Notes under the pieces: generated by a model
Told to the model about the DNA's origin: nothing
What the model saw: only the letters and a program-made list of their open reading frames with translations
Databases searched by the model: none
Made by a program: the position numbers and the translations under genes
Shown: positions 9,896 through 19,422 of the stretch, piece after piece
How positions within the stretch are numbered: position 1 is the stretch's first letter
How the letters are laid out: each line of letters starts with the position of its first letter
Assembly: GCF_000715015.1 (NCBI RefSeq)
Contig: NZ_JMIW01000004.1
Coordinates: forward strand, 186,001 to 250,000
Direction: 5' to 3'
DNA: 64,000 nucleotides
Source of the DNA: Erythrobacter longus
GTDB lineage: Bacteria > Pseudomonadota > Alphaproteobacteria > Sphingomonadales > Sphingomonadaceae

Positions 9896-12172
9896 TTAGC
9901 CGCCCTTGCGGCTTGCCGCTGCTGCCTCGATCACGTCCTCATCCCATGTGACCTGCGTCTGGGTCTGCGGGTTGAAACGGGTGTTGGCGTAAGAGGCGGC
10001 TTCTGCTGCTGCAATCTCCTCGGCGGTCAGGTGCTCTGATGGCTCAAGCGCGAACACATCGACACCGCGAGTGATCTCGGTGCCGTAGATGCGGCCGTTG
10101 TACCAATAGCTGGACCAGAAACCGCCAACGACCAATTGCTCTTCGCTGATCGGGCCGCGGTCGAAGAATGCGATCTCTTGCGGATTAGCGCTGTCGGTGA
10201 AGTCCATCACGCTGATGCCGCCCTGATACCAGCTTTGCACGAAAAGATCGCGGCCGGGCACCGGAATGATCGAACCATTGTGAGCGACGCAGTTTTCCGT
10301 ATCGCTTTGTGGTCCGGGCATCTTGTAGTGGCTACGGAATTCCAGCTTGCCGTCAACGATGTCGTAAATCGCATTGGCGCCCCAGGTCATCGGGTCCGAT
10401 GCCTTACAACGCGGACGACCGCCCCCGCCCCATTCGTCGGTGAAGATCACTTTGGTACCGTCATTGTTGAAAGTGGCGGAGTGCCAATAGGCAAAGCCTT
10501 TGTCGAACACGCTGTCGGTGCGAACGGGGTTATAGGGATCGGAGATATCCATAATGATCCCGTTGCCCGAACACGCGCCCGCTGCGATTTTGAGCGCAGG
10601 GAACACGGTGATGTCGTGGCACTGATTGGTTTGGCGGGTGTCTTGAGCGCCCTCTTCAGAGGTACCGCCTTTCCAAAGACCAGCAATTTCACCGGTTTCG
10701 TTGTCAGCAAAAACGCGTGGGCTACTGGTGATGCGAGCCGCTGCCGGATTGGCGAGCGGGATTTCGATCACGTCGATGCTGAACAATGCGGTGCGGCTGT
10801 CCGCTTCATTGTCGATGCAGCGCGAGAGCTCTTCCTGCTTGCGCACGCGCGACGTGCCCGAGTTGTAGACGACAAGCTTTTCGTCATCAGCGCTCACGAT
10901 GGAGTGCGTGTGGCTGCCGCGGCAGGTTTGCACCTGTCCGACCTGGCGCACAGCGGTAAGGTCCGAGATGTCGAAAATGCGAAGGCCGCGGAAACGCTCT
11001 TCCGACACGTCACCCTCAACACCCTGAAGCCCGCAATCCACGCGGCCACGGGTTTGCTCGACGCTCATAATGAGAAGGTTTTCGTAAACCGAAACGTCGC
11101 CTTGGCCGCCCGGGCAGACGACTGATGACATGAGGTTGGGAACCCCGTCATCGCCAAGCTTATAGATATTAAAGCCGTGATAGTTACCGGCAACCATAAT
11201 GTCGTCGAAGAACGCCATGTCCGTGTTGGCAAAATCGAGCAGCGGCGAACGCTCTGCAAATTGTGTCAGGCTTTCGCCGTCTTCCTCTGGCGTTTCCGCC
11301 TCTTCAGCTGCAGCATCTTCTGCCTCTTCCTCATCCGTTGGGAGAGGGGGGCGAAGGTCAGCCGGGTTTTCCGGATTAAAGAAGCCAGCAGGTTTTGGCA
11401 GCGACACCACCTTGCGAAGGTTCATGATTGCCTCGCCCGCATCGTCGAAACCAACGGCCAGATTGACGCGCGGATCGGATGAAAGACCAGCCAGCATCAC
11501 ATCCATTTGATCGATTTCGGACTGCTGGTCGCTCTCGATATCGCTGATGAACTGGAAAAGCACAGGGTCAGACGCGCTGCCCGGTTGGTCGAGCAGATCG
11601 TCAACCATTTTGATCGCGCCTTCGTGGTGGGCAATCATAAGCGTGAGGAACAAGCGGTCGAATTCCGTACCCTCAAGCGTTGCGAGCTTGGCCATGTCCT
11701 CTGCGCTTGCCATGCCCGCCATTTGCGAGTGATCCATCGCATGGCCCATCATGTGGTTGGAGTGGTCCATCCCTGAATGGTCCATGGTAGAGTGATCCAT
11801 GCCGACCATCACGGTTTTCTGACCGCGCGCGGTCAGCCATTCATTCATGAATTCAATCTCGTCGGCCTGGCTCGACAAAATGCGGCCAGCGATAGTGACG
11901 ACGTCTTCATTATTGGTGCGCGCTTCGACCAGAGCGGACATTTCAACCGCCTGTTGGTGGTGCGCAATCATGCCTTGCATGAAAGCAACGTCTGCATCGG
12001 TGTAGCTGGATTTTGCAATCTCGCTTGCTTCGCTTGCGGTTAGCGTTTTGCTCGCCTGACCGGGTGCACCTGGCAAAAGAATGGGAGCAGTCTGCGCCAT
12101 CGCAAGGCTCGAACCGGTAAGAAGAAGGCCCGTAAGCAGGCCGCGAGAGCCCAAAACGAGGTTACGTTGCAT
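9896..12172 (-). CDS. DUF305 (CopM-like) domain fused to a LVIVD-type beta-propeller; putative periplasmic metal-related protein
   Basis: This 758-residue exported protein has a signal peptide at about 1-26. Residues ~55-230 contain two DUF305 repeats, each with an HH helix (FMQGMIAHHQQAVEM at 64-78 and FLTLMIAHHEGAIKMV at 175-190), as in periplasmic copper-binding CopM-type proteins. Between them, residues ~125-154 form a Met/His-rich linker with repeated MDHS units, a composition seen in copper-binding proteins. An acidic Glu/Ala linker near 285-315 follows. The C-terminal ~430 residues resemble LVIVD-type propellers, with GLRIFDISDL and GIIMDISDP. A combined metal-binding and scaffold/sensor role is inferred. 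DUF305 proteins are usually far shorter, so the fusion is unusual. No copper exporter gene is adjacent. Confidence 0.8.
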   Translation of the reverse strand: MQRNLVLGSRGLLTGLLLTGSSLAMAQTAPILLPGAPGQASKTLTASEASEIAKSSYTDADVAFMQGMIAHHQQAVEMSALVEARTNNEDVVTIAGRILSSQADEIEFMNEWLTARGQKTVMVGMDHSTMDHSGMDHSNHMMGHAMDHSQMAGMASAEDMAKLATLEGTEFDRLFLTLMIAHHEGAIKMVDDLLDQPGSASDPVLFQFISDIESDQQSEIDQMDVMLAGLSSDPRVNLAVGFDDAGEAIMNLRKVVSLPKPAGFFNPENPADLRPPLPTDEEEAEDAAAEEAETPEEDGESLTQFAERSPLLDFANTDMAFFDDIMVAGNYHGFNIYKLGDDGVPNLMSSVVCPGGQGDVSVYENLLIMSVEQTRGRVDCGLQGVEGDVSEERFRGLRIFDISDLTAVRQVGQVQTCRGSHTHSIVSADDEKLVVYNSGTSRVRKQEELSRCIDNEADSRTALFSIDVIEIPLANPAAARITSSPRVFADNETGEIAGLWKGGTSEEGAQDTRQTNQCHDITVFPALKIAAGACSGNGIIMDISDPYNPVRTDSVFDKGFAYWHSATFNNDGTKVIFTDEWGGGGRPRCKASDPMTWGANAIYDIVDGKLEFRSHYKMPGPQSDTENCVAHNGSIIPVPGRDLFVQSWYQGGISVMDFTDSANPQEIAFFDRGPISEEQLVVGGFWSSYWYNGRIYGTEITRGVDVFALEPSEHLTAEEIAAAEAASYANTRFNPQTQTQVTWDEDVIEAAAASRKGG

Positions 12173-12266
12173 GGTTGTATTGTCCTTATGATGCGTGGTT
12201 TGACAGCATACCTGCCCGATTGCCTGCGCCAGTCAAGGTCGCACCGCAAACGATCCATACAAACGC

Positions 12267-12291
12267 AACAAGGGAACAATCGAAGGGTTCC
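12267..12291 (-). promoter_or_regulatory. Possible general-stress (EcfG-type) promoter before the DUF305 gene
   Basis: On the minus strand GGAAC (12291-12287) is followed after 16 nt by TGTT (12270-12267). This is close to the GGAAC-N16/17-CGTT promoter read by alphaproteobacterial EcfG sigma factors, about 95 bp before the start codon. The -10 part has one mismatch. The same bases also form a GGAAC/GTTCC inverted repeat, so this is a weak call. Confidence 0.25.
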
Positions 12292-12455
12292 TTGCATTAT
12301 TATTAATGCAGACCTTGGCACTTTGGCCAGGAATCGGTCCCGCGCCCGGCACATTTCGCCGCATGCGATAAAATGAGTGCTTGTCGCGGCGAATCGTAGG
12401 ATCATAGAGTGCACGCTTAAGCCGCTGCTAACATAGCCCGGAGTATCTTCGCCTT

Positions 12456-13505
12456 ATGGCATTCAGAAACCTTATTTCTTCCGTAGCCCGCGCAGGGCTT
12501 GTCGCATCAGCTTTCCTCGCTGCGACTTTGGCACCCGCAATCGCGCCCGTTTCGGCTCAAGGTAACGAGCTGCAATCCAGCTTTGACAACGCATTCGGGA
12601 CGCAGGCACGCGAGCCCTCAACCTTCGAGGCGATCTATGCATCATCCTTCGAACAACGCATTGCTGAGCTTGCCGATGGAAGCGATGGCCGGATCGGCGT
12701 TGCCGCATGGGATTTGGCCACAGGCGAACAGATCACGGTTCTGGGCAATCAATTGTTCCCTATGGCCTCGACCAGCAAAATCGCGGTCGCTGCCAAGTAT
12801 CTCGAAATGGTGGAACAGGGCCAATATTCGCTGACCACTGAATTTCCGCTCCTTATCCCTGTTCGTTCGGCGAAATTTTCGTCAGCGGCTGCGCCCGTGC
12901 GCAAGGGCAATTCCATGGCAGCGATTGATCTGATTGAAATCATGATCACCCGGTCCAGCAACCCTGCGACCGATGCCCTCTTGGCAGCGGTTGGTGGCCC
13001 GCAAGCGGTCAATGACTGGATGCGCCGTCAGGGGATTAGCGATTTTTCGCTCGACCGCGACATTGCGACTTTGGTGCGTGATGATGGGGAATATGATCCT
13101 GCAAACTGGATTGATCCGCGCGATGCGGCCTCGCCCAAGGCCATGGTACGCTTACTCGCGGGTCTTTATCGCGGCGAATATTTGTCGGATGAAAGCCGCC
13201 GGGTCCTTCTGGGCGCGATGAGCCGCACTGTCACAGGCAAACGCCGCATCGTTGCAGATATGCCAGGCGAAGCGCGGGTCAGCCATAAGACTGGCTCGCT
13301 CAATAATACCTCCAGCGATATCGGAATTATCGAGAGCCCCGATGGGCGCGCTATTGCCGTTGCGATTTATGTGACGGGTCAGGGTTCACGCGGAGCCCGC
13401 GAAGCACGGATCGCGTCTATTGCCCGCGCACTCTACGACGGGTTCAGCGTTCGCGCGCGTCAGGACCGCAATTGGGTCAATGCGCCGCGGATGGGCGGAG
13501 GTTAG
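12456..13505 (+). CDS. Class A beta-lactamase-like serine hydrolase
   Basis: This 349-residue protein has a Sec signal peptide ending near residue 35 (PVSAQG). It carries the serine active-site series of penicillin-recognising enzymes: STSK at 105-108, SSN at 167-169 in place of SDN, and KTG at 278-280. The RDAASPKAM segment matches the region after the class A omega loop, but I cannot place the deacylating ExxLN glutamate. It could therefore be a true beta-lactamase or a peptidoglycan-acting hydrolase; resistance is not shown. It acts in the periplasm and has its own terminator. Confidence 0.85.
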   Translation: MAFRNLISSVARAGLVASAFLAATLAPAIAPVSAQGNELQSSFDNAFGTQAREPSTFEAIYASSFEQRIAELADGSDGRIGVAAWDLATGEQITVLGNQLFPMASTSKIAVAAKYLEMVEQGQYSLTTEFPLLIPVRSAKFSSAAAPVRKGNSMAAIDLIEIMITRSSNPATDALLAAVGGPQAVNDWMRRQGISDFSLDRDIATLVRDDGEYDPANWIDPRDAASPKAMVRLLAGLYRGEYLSDESRRVLLGAMSRTVTGKRRIVADMPGEARVSHKTGSLNNTSSDIGIIESPDGRAIAVAIYVTGQGSRGAREARIASIARALYDGFSVRARQDRNWVNAPRMGGG

Positions 13506-13546
13506 AACCCCGTCTGGTTGTGGCCCCGTTTAATCTGGGCAAAGAA

Positions 13547-13578
13547 AAAGGCGGCGCCCGGATTGGACGCCGCCTTTT
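13547..13578. terminator. Terminator between hydrolase and small lipoprotein genes
   Basis: A 10-bp perfect stem, AAAGGCGGCG with CGCCGCCTTT, encloses an 11-nt loop and is followed by a further T. A short A-run precedes it. It can serve both convergent genes. Confidence 0.85.
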
Positions 13579-13610
13579 CTGTTTCTAGCGTTAAGCTAGC
13601 GAAAAGCGAA

Positions 13611-13889
13611 TTACTCGCCGTCCACCATAGCTTCTGCCTTAGCAGCAGCGCCTTCAGCAGCTTCCACAGTCGCATCAGCAGCGCCTTCAGCAGCTTCTGC
13701 AGTCGCGTCAGCAGCTTCACCAGCAACAGCAGCGCCTTCTTCGGCAGTTGCAGTTGCATCGTCAGCGATTGAAGCAGCGTCAGCAGCCATTGCATCACCG
13801 GTTTCGGTCACTGCGTCTGCGGTTTCGCCGCAAGCAGCAAGGCCAAGAGCAGAAGTTGCAACAACAGCGGCAAGAATGATCTTACGCAT
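13611..13889 (-). CDS. Small Ala-rich lipoprotein
   Basis: The 92-residue product begins with a lipoprotein signal (MRKIILAAVVATSALGLAAC, Cys20). The mature part is almost entirely Ala, Glu, Asp and Thr, arranged in irregular repeats of AAEGAADAT type. This predicts an amphipathic, acidic helix or coiled coil attached to the outer membrane. It resembles the small Ala-rich envelope proteins common in sphingomonads. I know of no established function. A start at 13889 preceded by AGGAATTT supports it. Confidence 0.75.
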   Translation of the reverse strand: MRKIILAAVVATSALGLAACGETADAVTETGDAMAADAASIADDATATAEEGAAVAGEAADATAEAAEGAADATVEAAEGAAAKAEAMVDGE

Positions 13890-14165
13890 AATAAAATTCC
13901 TTGTTCAGCGTTTAGAACACGCACCCCCACCTGGGGGAACGCGCCAAAGTCGGGCAGAACGGCCTGACTTGAGCTTCTAAATAGTGGCAGAAATGTGGCC
14001 GCACAAGTAAAATGTGGCAACATGCCCTTTTTTTGCCCTATTCTCGCCACATTTGGGCTGCCCGCCTAGGCGATGCTCGCGGCGCCTCCCACTTTTGGTG
14101 GGCAAGGGGGCTTGCTGGCTCAAAGGCGGCTTACACCAGTGCTCTTGCAGTGCTAGCAGGTGGCC

Positions 14166-17030
14166 ATGTCCGATAAGAAGCAACACCTCTACCTCGTTGA
14201 TGGCTCAGCCTATATATTCCGCGCCTATCACCGGTTGCCACCGCTTACCAACCCGCAAGGCACGCCCGTTGGCGCGGTTTATGGCTATACGACGATGCTG
14301 TGGAAGCTGGCGGATGACCTTGATGCAGCCGATGGGCCGACGCATTTGGCGGTGATCCTCGACAAAGATTCGAAGAGTTTCCGCAACGACATTTATCCCG
14401 AATACAAAGCCAACCGTCCCCCACCGCCAGAAGATTTGCGCCCGCAGTTCCCGCTGATTCGCGATGCAACCCGCGCCTTTAGCCTGCCTTGCATTGAGGA
14501 GCAGGGATTGGAGGCCGATGACCTCATCGCCTCTTACGCCCGCGAAGCGCAACGAAAAGGTTGGGACGTGACAATTGTATCGTCGGACAAAGACTTGATG
14601 CAGCTTGTGGGCGAAGAAAATGGTGCCAATGGGTCAGGGCGCATCGACATGCTTGACACGATGAAGTCGCAGCGCATTTATCTCGATGAGGTGCACGAAA
14701 AGTTTGGTGTCACGCCCGATCTGGTCGGCGATGTGCTGGCTCTTATGGGGGACAGCGTGGACAATATTCCAGGCATTTACGGCGTCGGCCCCAAGACCGC
14801 GACCAAGCTTATTGCCGAACACGGTTCGCTTACCGCAGCGCTCGATTCTGCGCCCGATATGAAGAAGTCCAAGCTCAAAGAGCGCCTGCTTGAAGGGCGC
14901 GAGGCTGCCGAATTGTCGCGCGTTCTGGTGACGCTCAAGGAAGACTGCGATCTTCCCGTGGCGATCGAAGACATGGCTCTGGGCAAAATCCCCGAGGGCC
15001 CACTCGTCGAGTTCTTGCAGACCCACGGCTTTACCTCGCTTCTTAAGCGGCTTGGCGCTGGGACGGGCTCGCCTGAACGCGCAAATAACCTCAATCCTGC
15101 CAAGGCCGACAAAAACGGCGACAAGGGCTCCGTCGAAGGCAATCGTCAGCCGCTTTCCGAAATGCCACAAGTGGATCGCAGCGCCTATGAGACGGTCCAA
15201 ACCCTGGAGCGCCTGCAAGAATGGACCAGGCGGGCAACAGCGGCCCGGCTGGTCGCTGTGGATACCGAAACCTCTTCCCTCGATGCCATGCAGGCGGACC
15301 TTGTCGGGGTGAGTTTGGCACTTGGCCCCAATGATGCGTGCTACATCCCGCTTGCCCACGGGGGCACCGATTTGCTGGCTGAAAAACCTGATCAGGTGGC
15401 GATGGCCGATGCAATCGCTGCACTTAAGCCCATGCTTGAAGACGACGCCGTTCTCAAAGTCTTCCAGAACGGCAAATACGATCTCAACGTGTTGGAGCGT
15501 TCCGGGATTAGCGTGTCGCCGATCGAAGACACGATGGTGATGAGCTTTGATCTTGATGCCGGGCGCGGAGAAGGTATGAGTGCCAAAGGTATTGGGGGCC
15601 ACGGCATGGACGAATTGTCCGAGCGTCACCTTGGCCACACGCCCTTGTCATTCAAGGAAATCTGCGGGACGGGCAAGAAAGCGATCCCCTTTGGCGAAGT
15701 GCCTTTGGGCCGTGCGACCGAATACGCCGCCGAGGATGCAGACGTCACCTTGCGGCTTTACCGGATGCTGAAACCGCGCCTTTCCGAAGAAGGCGGCACC
15801 AGTATCTATGAACGCGTTGACCGCCCGCTTATCCCGGTGGTTGCCGCAATGGAGCGTGAAGGCATCAAGGTAGACCGCGCCCGGCTTGCCAAACTTTCCG
15901 AAGAATTTGCGGGCGAAACGGCGCGGCTTGAAAAAGAAATTCACGAGGTCGCGGGCGAAGAGTTTTCCGTCGGCTCCCCCAAACAGCTGGGCGAGATTCT
16001 GTTCGAGAAAATGGGTTTCAAAGGCGGGCGCAAAGGCAAGAGCGGCGCGTACTCCACCGATCACGCGACGCTTGAGAAACTCAGCAGCGACCCAGAAGCG
16101 GCCGCGATCACCAAAAAGGTGCTGGAATGGCGGCATTTGTCGAAATTGAAATCGACCTACACCGATGCTCTGCAAGCCCAGATCAACCCGTATACGGGCC
16201 GTGTGCATACCAGCTACAGCCTTGTAGGCGCCCAAACGGGGCGATTGTCTTCAACCGATCCAAACTTGCAAAACATCCCCATCCGCACCCCCATTGGCCG
16301 GCAAATCCGAGAGGCTTTTGTGCCAGAGGATGGCAATGTTTTGCTGGCGGCTGACTATAGCCAAATCGAGCTCCGGCTGGCCGCGCATATGGCGGATGTC
16401 GGCACGCTCAAAGAGGCTTTTGCGAACGGCGAGGACATCCACTCGCGCACCGCAACCGAGATGTTTGGAGAAGTCACACGCGACACCCGCGCCCGCGCCA
16501 AGACGATCAACTTCGCCATTCTTTACGGCATTTCGCGTTGGGGCTTGGCCGGCCGGTTGGAAGTCGAGCCAGACGAAGCACAGGCAATGATCGACACCTA
16601 TTTCCAGCGCTTCCCCGGCATCCAGCGTTATATCTCCGAGACGCTCACAAGCGTTGGCGAACGCGGCTATTCTGAAACGCTGTTTGGCCGCAAGACCTGG
16701 TTCCCGCGCATCAAATCGAAGAATCAGGCCGAGCGGCAGGGCTCAGAGCGCGCCGCGATCAACGCACCGATCCAAGGGACAAGCGCCGATATCATCAAAC
16801 GCGCCATGGCCCGGATGCTTCCGGCTCTGCGTGATGCAGGGCTCAAGGATGTGCGCATGTTGTTACAGGTGCACGATGAATTGGTGTTCGAGCTGCCCGA
16901 AAGGGACGTCGCCGCCGCCTCTCCCATCATCGAACGCGTCATGGCAGAAGCAGCGTTGCCATCGGTGACACTCGACGTGCCGCTGGCGATCGACATCGGC
17001 ACGGGCGCAAGCTGGGACGCGGCACACTAA
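14166..17030 (+). CDS. polA: DNA polymerase I
   Basis: This 954-residue enzyme fills gaps and removes RNA primers. Domains in order are: the 5'-3' exonuclease (YLVDGSAYIFRAYHRLP, then EADDLIASYA and the helix-hairpin-helix GDSVDNIPGIYGVGPKTA); a 3'-5' exonuclease whose DTET motif (VAVDTETSSLD) is intact, so proofreading should be active; and the polymerase domain, with DYSQIELR as motif A and VHDELVFE as motif C. The ATG at 14166 has AGCAGG upstream; a GTG at 14160 would add two residues. Confidence 0.98.
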   Translation: MSDKKQHLYLVDGSAYIFRAYHRLPPLTNPQGTPVGAVYGYTTMLWKLADDLDAADGPTHLAVILDKDSKSFRNDIYPEYKANRPPPPEDLRPQFPLIRDATRAFSLPCIEEQGLEADDLIASYAREAQRKGWDVTIVSSDKDLMQLVGEENGANGSGRIDMLDTMKSQRIYLDEVHEKFGVTPDLVGDVLALMGDSVDNIPGIYGVGPKTATKLIAEHGSLTAALDSAPDMKKSKLKERLLEGREAAELSRVLVTLKEDCDLPVAIEDMALGKIPEGPLVEFLQTHGFTSLLKRLGAGTGSPERANNLNPAKADKNGDKGSVEGNRQPLSEMPQVDRSAYETVQTLERLQEWTRRATAARLVAVDTETSSLDAMQADLVGVSLALGPNDACYIPLAHGGTDLLAEKPDQVAMADAIAALKPMLEDDAVLKVFQNGKYDLNVLERSGISVSPIEDTMVMSFDLDAGRGEGMSAKGIGGHGMDELSERHLGHTPLSFKEICGTGKKAIPFGEVPLGRATEYAAEDADVTLRLYRMLKPRLSEEGGTSIYERVDRPLIPVVAAMEREGIKVDRARLAKLSEEFAGETARLEKEIHEVAGEEFSVGSPKQLGEILFEKMGFKGGRKGKSGAYSTDHATLEKLSSDPEAAAITKKVLEWRHLSKLKSTYTDALQAQINPYTGRVHTSYSLVGAQTGRLSSTDPNLQNIPIRTPIGRQIREAFVPEDGNVLLAADYSQIELRLAAHMADVGTLKEAFANGEDIHSRTATEMFGEVTRDTRARAKTINFAILYGISRWGLAGRLEVEPDEAQAMIDTYFQRFPGIQRYISETLTSVGERGYSETLFGRKTWFPRIKSKNQAERQGSERAAINAPIQGTSADIIKRAMARMLPALRDAGLKDVRMLLQVHDELVFELPERDVAAASPIIERVMAEAALPSVTLDVPLAIDIGTGASWDAAH

Positions 17031-17036
17031 GGCACA

Positions 17037-17095
17037 GCACGATAAGGCGGGGCACGATAAGGCGGGGCACGATAAGGCGGGCACGATAAGGCGGG
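17037..17095. repeat. Four tandem 15-bp repeats between polA and cdc48
   Basis: Units of GCACGATAAGGCGGG begin at 17037, 17052, 17067 (14 bp, one G missing) and 17081. They fill almost the whole 82-bp gap between the convergent polA and cdc48 stops. They have no T-run and do not form a normal terminator hairpin. The array is non-coding and looks like recent slippage expansion. Confidence 0.9.
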
Positions 17096-17112
17096 GCGCA
17101 AACCCCTTTGGC

Positions 17113-19422
17113 CTATTCGTGCTTTTCGGCTCGTGTCGCCTCGAGATGCTCTGGCGCAAAGAACCCGATGGGGTTGGCCTCCACCGCGCGTTTTTTAAGC
17201 TCACCTCGCATGGCGCGATATTCCGCTTCCATCCGGGGTGTGACCGTCGCCCGGCTGTCTTCAAGCGCGTCGTCGAAGTCCTGCATTTCAACCGCTGACA
17301 CATCACCGCCCATACGCCGCAATGCGCTAAGGCCAGCGCGGCGCACGACATCTTCGAGATCAGCTCCGGTGAACCGGTCGGTTTTTGTTGCGACCTCGTC
17401 CAAATCGACATTGGTCGACAAAGGCATATTCTCAGTGTGAATGCCAAGAATATGGCGGCGACCCTCCAGATCGGGGGTGCCGACATAGACAAGCTCGTCA
17501 AAACGGCCCGGTCGAAGCAATGCAGGGTCCATCAAGGTCGGGCGGTTTGTTGCACCGATCACGATGACGGATTGAAGCTCTTCAAGACCATCCATCTCAG
17601 CAAGAATGGTGTTCACCACGCGGCCGGTAACCTGGGGTTCGCCCTGCCCGCTGCCGCGCGCTGGAACGAGGCTGTCGATCTCGTCGATGAAGACCACGCA
17701 AGGGGCAACAGCCCTTGCGCGGGCGAACAGCTTGGCAATCTGCTGCTCACTTTCCCCGTACCATTTGCTGAGCAGGTCAGAGCTTTTGAGGGAGATGAAG
17801 TTCGCCTCTGCCTCCTTAGCCACCGCCTTGGCAAGCAAGGTTTTGCCAGTGCCTGGAGGCCCATAGAGGAGGAAACCCTTCGCCGGGCGAATCCCCAGAC
17901 GGCGGAAACCTTCCGCGTTCTTCAAAGGCAGTTCGATGCCCTCTTTAAGCTTGTCGACTGCATCGGTAACCCCGCCAATATCGTCCCAGCCAACATTGGG
18001 CATTTGAACCATGACTTCGCGCATCGCCGAGGGTTGGACGCGTTTAAGCGCGCTTTGAAAATCGTTGCGGGTGACGCACAATTCTTCGAGCACTTCGGGC
18101 GGGATTTCGCGGGCGTCCAGATCCAGCTTGGGCATGATCCGGCGTACAGCATCAATTGCCGCCTCGCGGGTGAGCGCGGCAATATCGGCGCCCACAAAGC
18201 CGTGGGTCATCCGGGCAAGCTCATTCAGGTCCACGCCCTCTTCAAGCGGCATTCCCCGCGTGTGGATCGCCAGAATTTCGCGCCTGCCGGTCTGATCTGG
18301 AACCCCGACAACTATCTCACGGTCGAACCGGCCCGGACGGCGAAGCGCCTCATCAATGGCATCGGGCCTGTTGGTCGCCGCAATCACCACAAGATTGGCG
18401 CGCGCTTCGAGCCCATCCATAAGCGTCAGCATTTGCGCAACCAGACGCTTTTCTGCCTCGCCCGGCACTTGAGTACGCTTTGGCGCAATCGAATCGATTT
18501 CGTCGATAAAGACGATTGCCGGGGCCGCCCTTGCCGCCTCTTCAAACACTTCGCGCAGGCGCTTTTCGCTTTCGCCATAGCCCGAACCCATGATTTCGGG
18601 GCCGTTGATAGTGAAAAATTCAGCATCACTTTCACTGGCAACCGCTTGCGCAAGGCGCGTTTTACCGGTTCCGGGAGGACCATGCAGAAGCACCCCTTTG
18701 GGCGGATCGACGCCCAGCCGGGTGAACAATTCTGGATAACGAAGCGGCAGCTCAACCATTTCGCGAAGGGCCTGAATGGTGTCTTCCATCCCCCCGACAT
18801 CATCATAATTGACCGCAGCACGCGCATCGCGCGGCTCTTCAAATTCAGTGCGCAGCTCTACTTCGGTATTTTCGTCGATATGGACGATGCCCTTGGGGCT
18901 GGTGGAATGCACCGAAAGACGAATTTGCGTAAGCGCATAGGCAGGCGCGCGCAGCAATTGGCGTACGTCTGATGGCATGTTTTGAACTGGCTGTTGGCCG
19001 GTTGTCGCCACCAGATCCCCTGCGACCAGAGGCTTTTTGAAGAAGTTGCGTTTCAATGCCTGTGTGGGACCTTGCAACCGCATGTCGCGCTGTGCAGGGG
19101 CAAAGACCACGCGGGTGGCAGCGCGCGATTGCGCGACGCGGATATCGACGTGCTCACCTGATCCAGCCTCTGCGTTCCCCCGCTGAAGTCCGTCCAGACG
19201 AATGACATCGAGTGTCTCGTCCTCCTGATAGGCCGGCAGTGCAATTGCGGCTGTTGAACGCTTGCCAACAACTTCGACCACATCGCCTTCGGTGATACCG
19301 AGCTTTTGAAAGGCTGTGCGGGGCATTCTCGCAACGCCTTGCCCCGATTCTTCCTGCCGTGCCGGGGCCACCTGAAGCCGAAGCGTGCGGGTGGAGGTGT
19401 CGGCTGTATCGGCGTCTGCCAT
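17113..19422 (-). CDS. CDC48/p97-type double AAA+ ATPase
   Basis: This 769-residue protein has the full VCP/Cdc48 layout. An N-terminal double-psi beta-barrel substrate domain (LRLQVAPARQEESGQGVARM) is followed by D1 with Walker A GPPGTGKT at 248-255 and Walker B VFIDEID at 304-310. D2 has Walker A GPPGTGKT at 521-528 and Walker B VVFIDEIDSL. Such proteins form hexameric unfoldases that thread substrates through a central pore. They are best known from eukaryotes and archaea but also occur in some bacteria, including sphingomonads. The bacterial partner protease is not known from this context. Confidence 0.95.
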   Translation of the reverse strand: MADADTADTSTRTLRLQVAPARQEESGQGVARMPRTAFQKLGITEGDVVEVVGKRSTAAIALPAYQEDETLDVIRLDGLQRGNAEAGSGEHVDIRVAQSRAATRVVFAPAQRDMRLQGPTQALKRNFFKKPLVAGDLVATTGQQPVQNMPSDVRQLLRAPAYALTQIRLSVHSTSPKGIVHIDENTEVELRTEFEEPRDARAAVNYDDVGGMEDTIQALREMVELPLRYPELFTRLGVDPPKGVLLHGPPGTGKTRLAQAVASESDAEFFTINGPEIMGSGYGESEKRLREVFEEAARAAPAIVFIDEIDSIAPKRTQVPGEAEKRLVAQMLTLMDGLEARANLVVIAATNRPDAIDEALRRPGRFDREIVVGVPDQTGRREILAIHTRGMPLEEGVDLNELARMTHGFVGADIAALTREAAIDAVRRIMPKLDLDAREIPPEVLEELCVTRNDFQSALKRVQPSAMREVMVQMPNVGWDDIGGVTDAVDKLKEGIELPLKNAEGFRRLGIRPAKGFLLYGPPGTGKTLLAKAVAKEAEANFISLKSSDLLSKWYGESEQQIAKLFARARAVAPCVVFIDEIDSLVPARGSGQGEPQVTGRVVNTILAEMDGLEELQSVIVIGATNRPTLMDPALLRPGRFDELVYVGTPDLEGRRHILGIHTENMPLSTNVDLDEVATKTDRFTGADLEDVVRRAGLSALRRMGGDVSAVEMQDFDDALEDSRATVTPRMEAEYRAMRGELKKRAVEANPIGFFAPEHLEATRAEKHE

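Noticed and set aside
10136..11125. 329-codon plus-strand open frame
   Set aside because: It lies antisense within the DUF305-propeller gene, which has a signal peptide and conserved motifs.
14634..15638. 334-codon minus-strand open frame
   Set aside because: It is antisense to polA and has no protein-like motif.
17037..17095. CRISPR array
   Set aside because: The units are contiguous with no spacers and no cas genes are nearby.
17437..18972. 511-codon plus-strand open frame
   Set aside because: It is antisense to cdc48, whose domains are unambiguous; the long frame is a by-product of the codon bias of that gene.
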